This document shows positions 62,635 through 64,000 of a stretch of DNA of 64,000 nucleotides, in pieces. Origin of the DNA: Bacillus timonensis (lineage in GTDB: Bacteria; Bacillota; Bacilli; Bacillales; Bacillaceae_L); NCBI RefSeq assembly GCF_000285535.1, contig NZ_HE610986.1, forward strand, positions 461,760 to 525,759, written 5' to 3'. Below the pieces are notes generated by a model, which was given only the letters and a program-made list of their open reading frames with translations, did no database searches and was not told where the DNA came from. The position numbers were made by a program, and so were the translations under genes. Every line of letters starts with the position of its first letter. Within the stretch, counting starts at the first letter, position 1.

Positions 62635-63891
62635 CTAGAAAAGCCTAAATTCAAATTCTTCGTTAGCTAACTTGATTTTGTCTTCGTGCTTGATTTTCAC
62701 TTTATTTTTCGGATCAAGCTTGACGCCATTCACATAGCTACCGTTTCGTGATTCTTGGTCAATGATAAAATATTCTCCGTTTTCGGTAATCAACTCAGCA
62801 TGTACACGACCAACGACTTTATTTTTCGATGTGTAATCGGTGTGTTGAGGGTCACGGCCGATTTTAAATACTTTCTTTGTGACCATGATTTTTTCTTTAG
62901 TAGCTGTAAGCAGAAATGGCTGCTGCTGATAAAAGCCTGTGCCGACACCTAGTGCTGTCGTTCCTTCTTCCTCTTCCGGTTCCTTGTAGGCGGTAAGGAC
63001 GGTTGTACCCTCTTCCTCCTCAGGTTCATGCGTGTCAAAGGCAATCGGACTCCCCACATTTGGCTTAATGTTGATTGAAGTTCCACCCGCAAACAGTGCG
63101 TTTCCTTCGCCAAGCTCGGTACGCGTAATCCGCTTGTATTGAACTTCTTCCTCAATCTCTAACTTTTGTTTTGTCTTTTTATCAACCTTTTTACTGCTGT
63201 ATTCCGACGTAATCACACCATTTTCTTCAGACGCCTGGATTTCACTGCCAGGACTATAGTAATTCGGCGTTTGCGGTTCTTCATCTTGGATTGGCAGCCT
63301 CTTAAAACTTTGAGGTGAAGCCGGCTTGTTCAACAACAGCTCGTTCAGCTTTTTTTGAAGGGCATATAGATTGATTTCCTCTGATGTTGCGAAATAATTA
63401 TGTAATCTCACAAAAAACGCCAGGTCATCATTTTCATCATAGGAGTGAGAGTGTAAGAAACTGGTGAAGAATTCCCGGATTGATACCTTTTCAAAAATAT
63501 TATTTTTAATCGGCATGTACAGTAGAATTAATCTGTTTGAAAAATTATCAATGAAGATGTAGTTCTCATCAAAAACAAAGTTGTTCACATTTAACCCAAG
63601 GCGCTCCGACTCAATTAACGTTTCGACGATGTTTGTAAAAAGTGAGTGAAGATGTTCTTTCGTTAGTTCGGTAGTGGATGATTGAGCAAGTGTCACCTCA
63701 GATACTACGTCATAGCGAAAATACGCCTCATCGTCCTTGTTAATTACAACACATGGCAAAAGCCCTGGAACCTTGTTGTTTTTTAGCTTATCGGCTTCTG
63801 TAAAATCAACGCGGAGCTCAGTTGGCACCTTGTAAAAGATGAATTTGGAAACACCATAGTTTTCAATATGTAAATCAACATGTTTAATCAT
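62635..63891 (-). CDS. FHA-domain protein with DUF6382-like N-terminus
   Basis: 418 residues. N-terminal domain of about 190 residues (MIKHVDLHIENYGVSKFIFYKV; LILLYMPIKNNIFEKVS) is like those found in type VII-secretion and kinase loci. A linker has two acidic EEEEGTT(V/A)L motifs (Thr 296/297 and 311/312), as in autoinhibited GarA-type proteins. FHA domain 340-418: FKIGRDPQHTDY, VVGRVHAEL, RNGSYVNG; the Ser of the usual SRxH is Gly. AGGAGTG precedes ATG 63891. Probably reads phosphorylation by the kinase encoded downstream. Confidence 0.85.
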   Translation of the reverse strand: MIKHVDLHIENYGVSKFIFYKVPTELRVDFTEADKLKNNKVPGLLPCVVINKDDEAYFRYDVVSEVTLAQSSTTELTKEHLHSLFTNIVETLIESERLGLNVNNFVFDENYIFIDNFSNRLILLYMPIKNNIFEKVSIREFFTSFLHSHSYDENDDLAFFVRLHNYFATSEEINLYALQKKLNELLLNKPASPQSFKRLPIQDEEPQTPNYYSPGSEIQASEENGVITSEYSSKKVDKKTKQKLEIEEEVQYKRITRTELGEGNALFAGGTSINIKPNVGSPIAFDTHEPEEEEGTTVLTAYKEPEEEEGTTALGVGTGFYQQQPFLLTATKEKIMVTKKVFKIGRDPQHTDYTSKNKVVGRVHAELITENGEYFIIDQESRNGSYVNGVKLDPKNKVKIKHEDKIKLANEEFEFRLF

Positions 63892-63956
63892 TTTCTTGCA
63901 CTCCTATTTCTATCAAATGCGCCTTGGCGTATTTGCGTCCTGATTTTTTCGCGCTC

Positions 63957-64000
63957 GCACGATGTGGGTCACAAAGACGTTGCCACAGGATGAGGCGTTC
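63957..64000. repeat. CGATGTGGGTCACAAAGACG dispersed repeat, copy at window end
   Basis: GCACGATGTGGGTCACAAAGACG followed by TTGCCACAGGATGAGGCG. Runs off the window. Same family as 53444-53495. Confidence 0.7.

Overview
The window comes from a Gram-positive, endospore-forming member of the Bacillaceae, low to moderate in G+C. The evidence is a gerA-type germination operon behind a sigma-G-like promoter, a spore-type catalase, MinJ/CtpB/FtsEX, a BceRSAB detoxification module, Shine-Dalgarno sites close to AGGAGG, and frequent TTG/GTG starts. The order yvjA-cccB-ftsE-ftsX-ctpB-minJ matches the Bacillus subtilis chromosome, but a catalase/peroxide block sits between ftsX and ctpB. No rRNA, tRNA, CRISPR array, prophage or complete transposase gene is visible.

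Layout. 1-3.0 kb: a sugar ABC importer (minus strand). 3.3-5.4 kb: a YibE/YibF membrane pair. 5.3-9.5 kb: a manganese regulator and an mntABCD-type importer with two MntR-like boxes. 9.6-14.1 kb: bceRS-bceAB with a perfect BceR-type operator. 14.4-18.2 kb: gerAA/AB/AC. 18.3-24.3 kb: a ZIP metal transporter, a SLAP-domain protein, and a LacI/oxidoreductase/ThuA/oxidoreductase sugar operon. 24.6-32.9 kb: flavin enzymes (three FMN reductases and a luciferase-like monooxygenase), an ECF sigma operon, a Gly/Tyr/His-rich peptide, an M32 carboxypeptidase and small proteins. 33.3-46.8 kb: minJ, ctpB, a 44 x 20 bp tandem array, nitroreductase, two catalases, a PerR-like regulator, ftsEX, cccB and yvjA. 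47.0-63.9 kb: a surface and phospho-signalling island. It holds an FHA protein, a PP2C phosphatase, a Ser/Thr kinase with a TPR sensor part, a membrane protein with eight Thr-x-Leu-Leu-like motifs, a 1,835-residue Ig-repeat protein, a glycine-zipper effector-like protein with two partner genes, and a large secreted metallophosphoesterase.

The intergenic DNA is unusually rich in repeats. Seen here are GGGACA units phased at 21 bp at three loci, a 20-bp monomer array with 60-bp higher-order structure, a degenerate GGA(N6)CCG-type series, GGGACAGGT hairpin elements that run into the 3' ends of two genes, an element of about 165-200 bp that in both copies lies between duplicated terminator stems, and two other dispersed families.

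Three large genes (mntC, gerAA and the metallophosphoesterase) are split by single-base shortages in A/T homopolymers, four sites in all, and each becomes full length when one base is restored. This looks more like systematic homopolymer undercalling than independent gene decay, although real mutation or phase variation is not excluded. The best candidate for an undescribed system is the kinase/phosphatase/FHA/Thr-motif island. The best candidates for undescribed DNA structures are the terminator-duplicating element and the 21-bp phased arrays.
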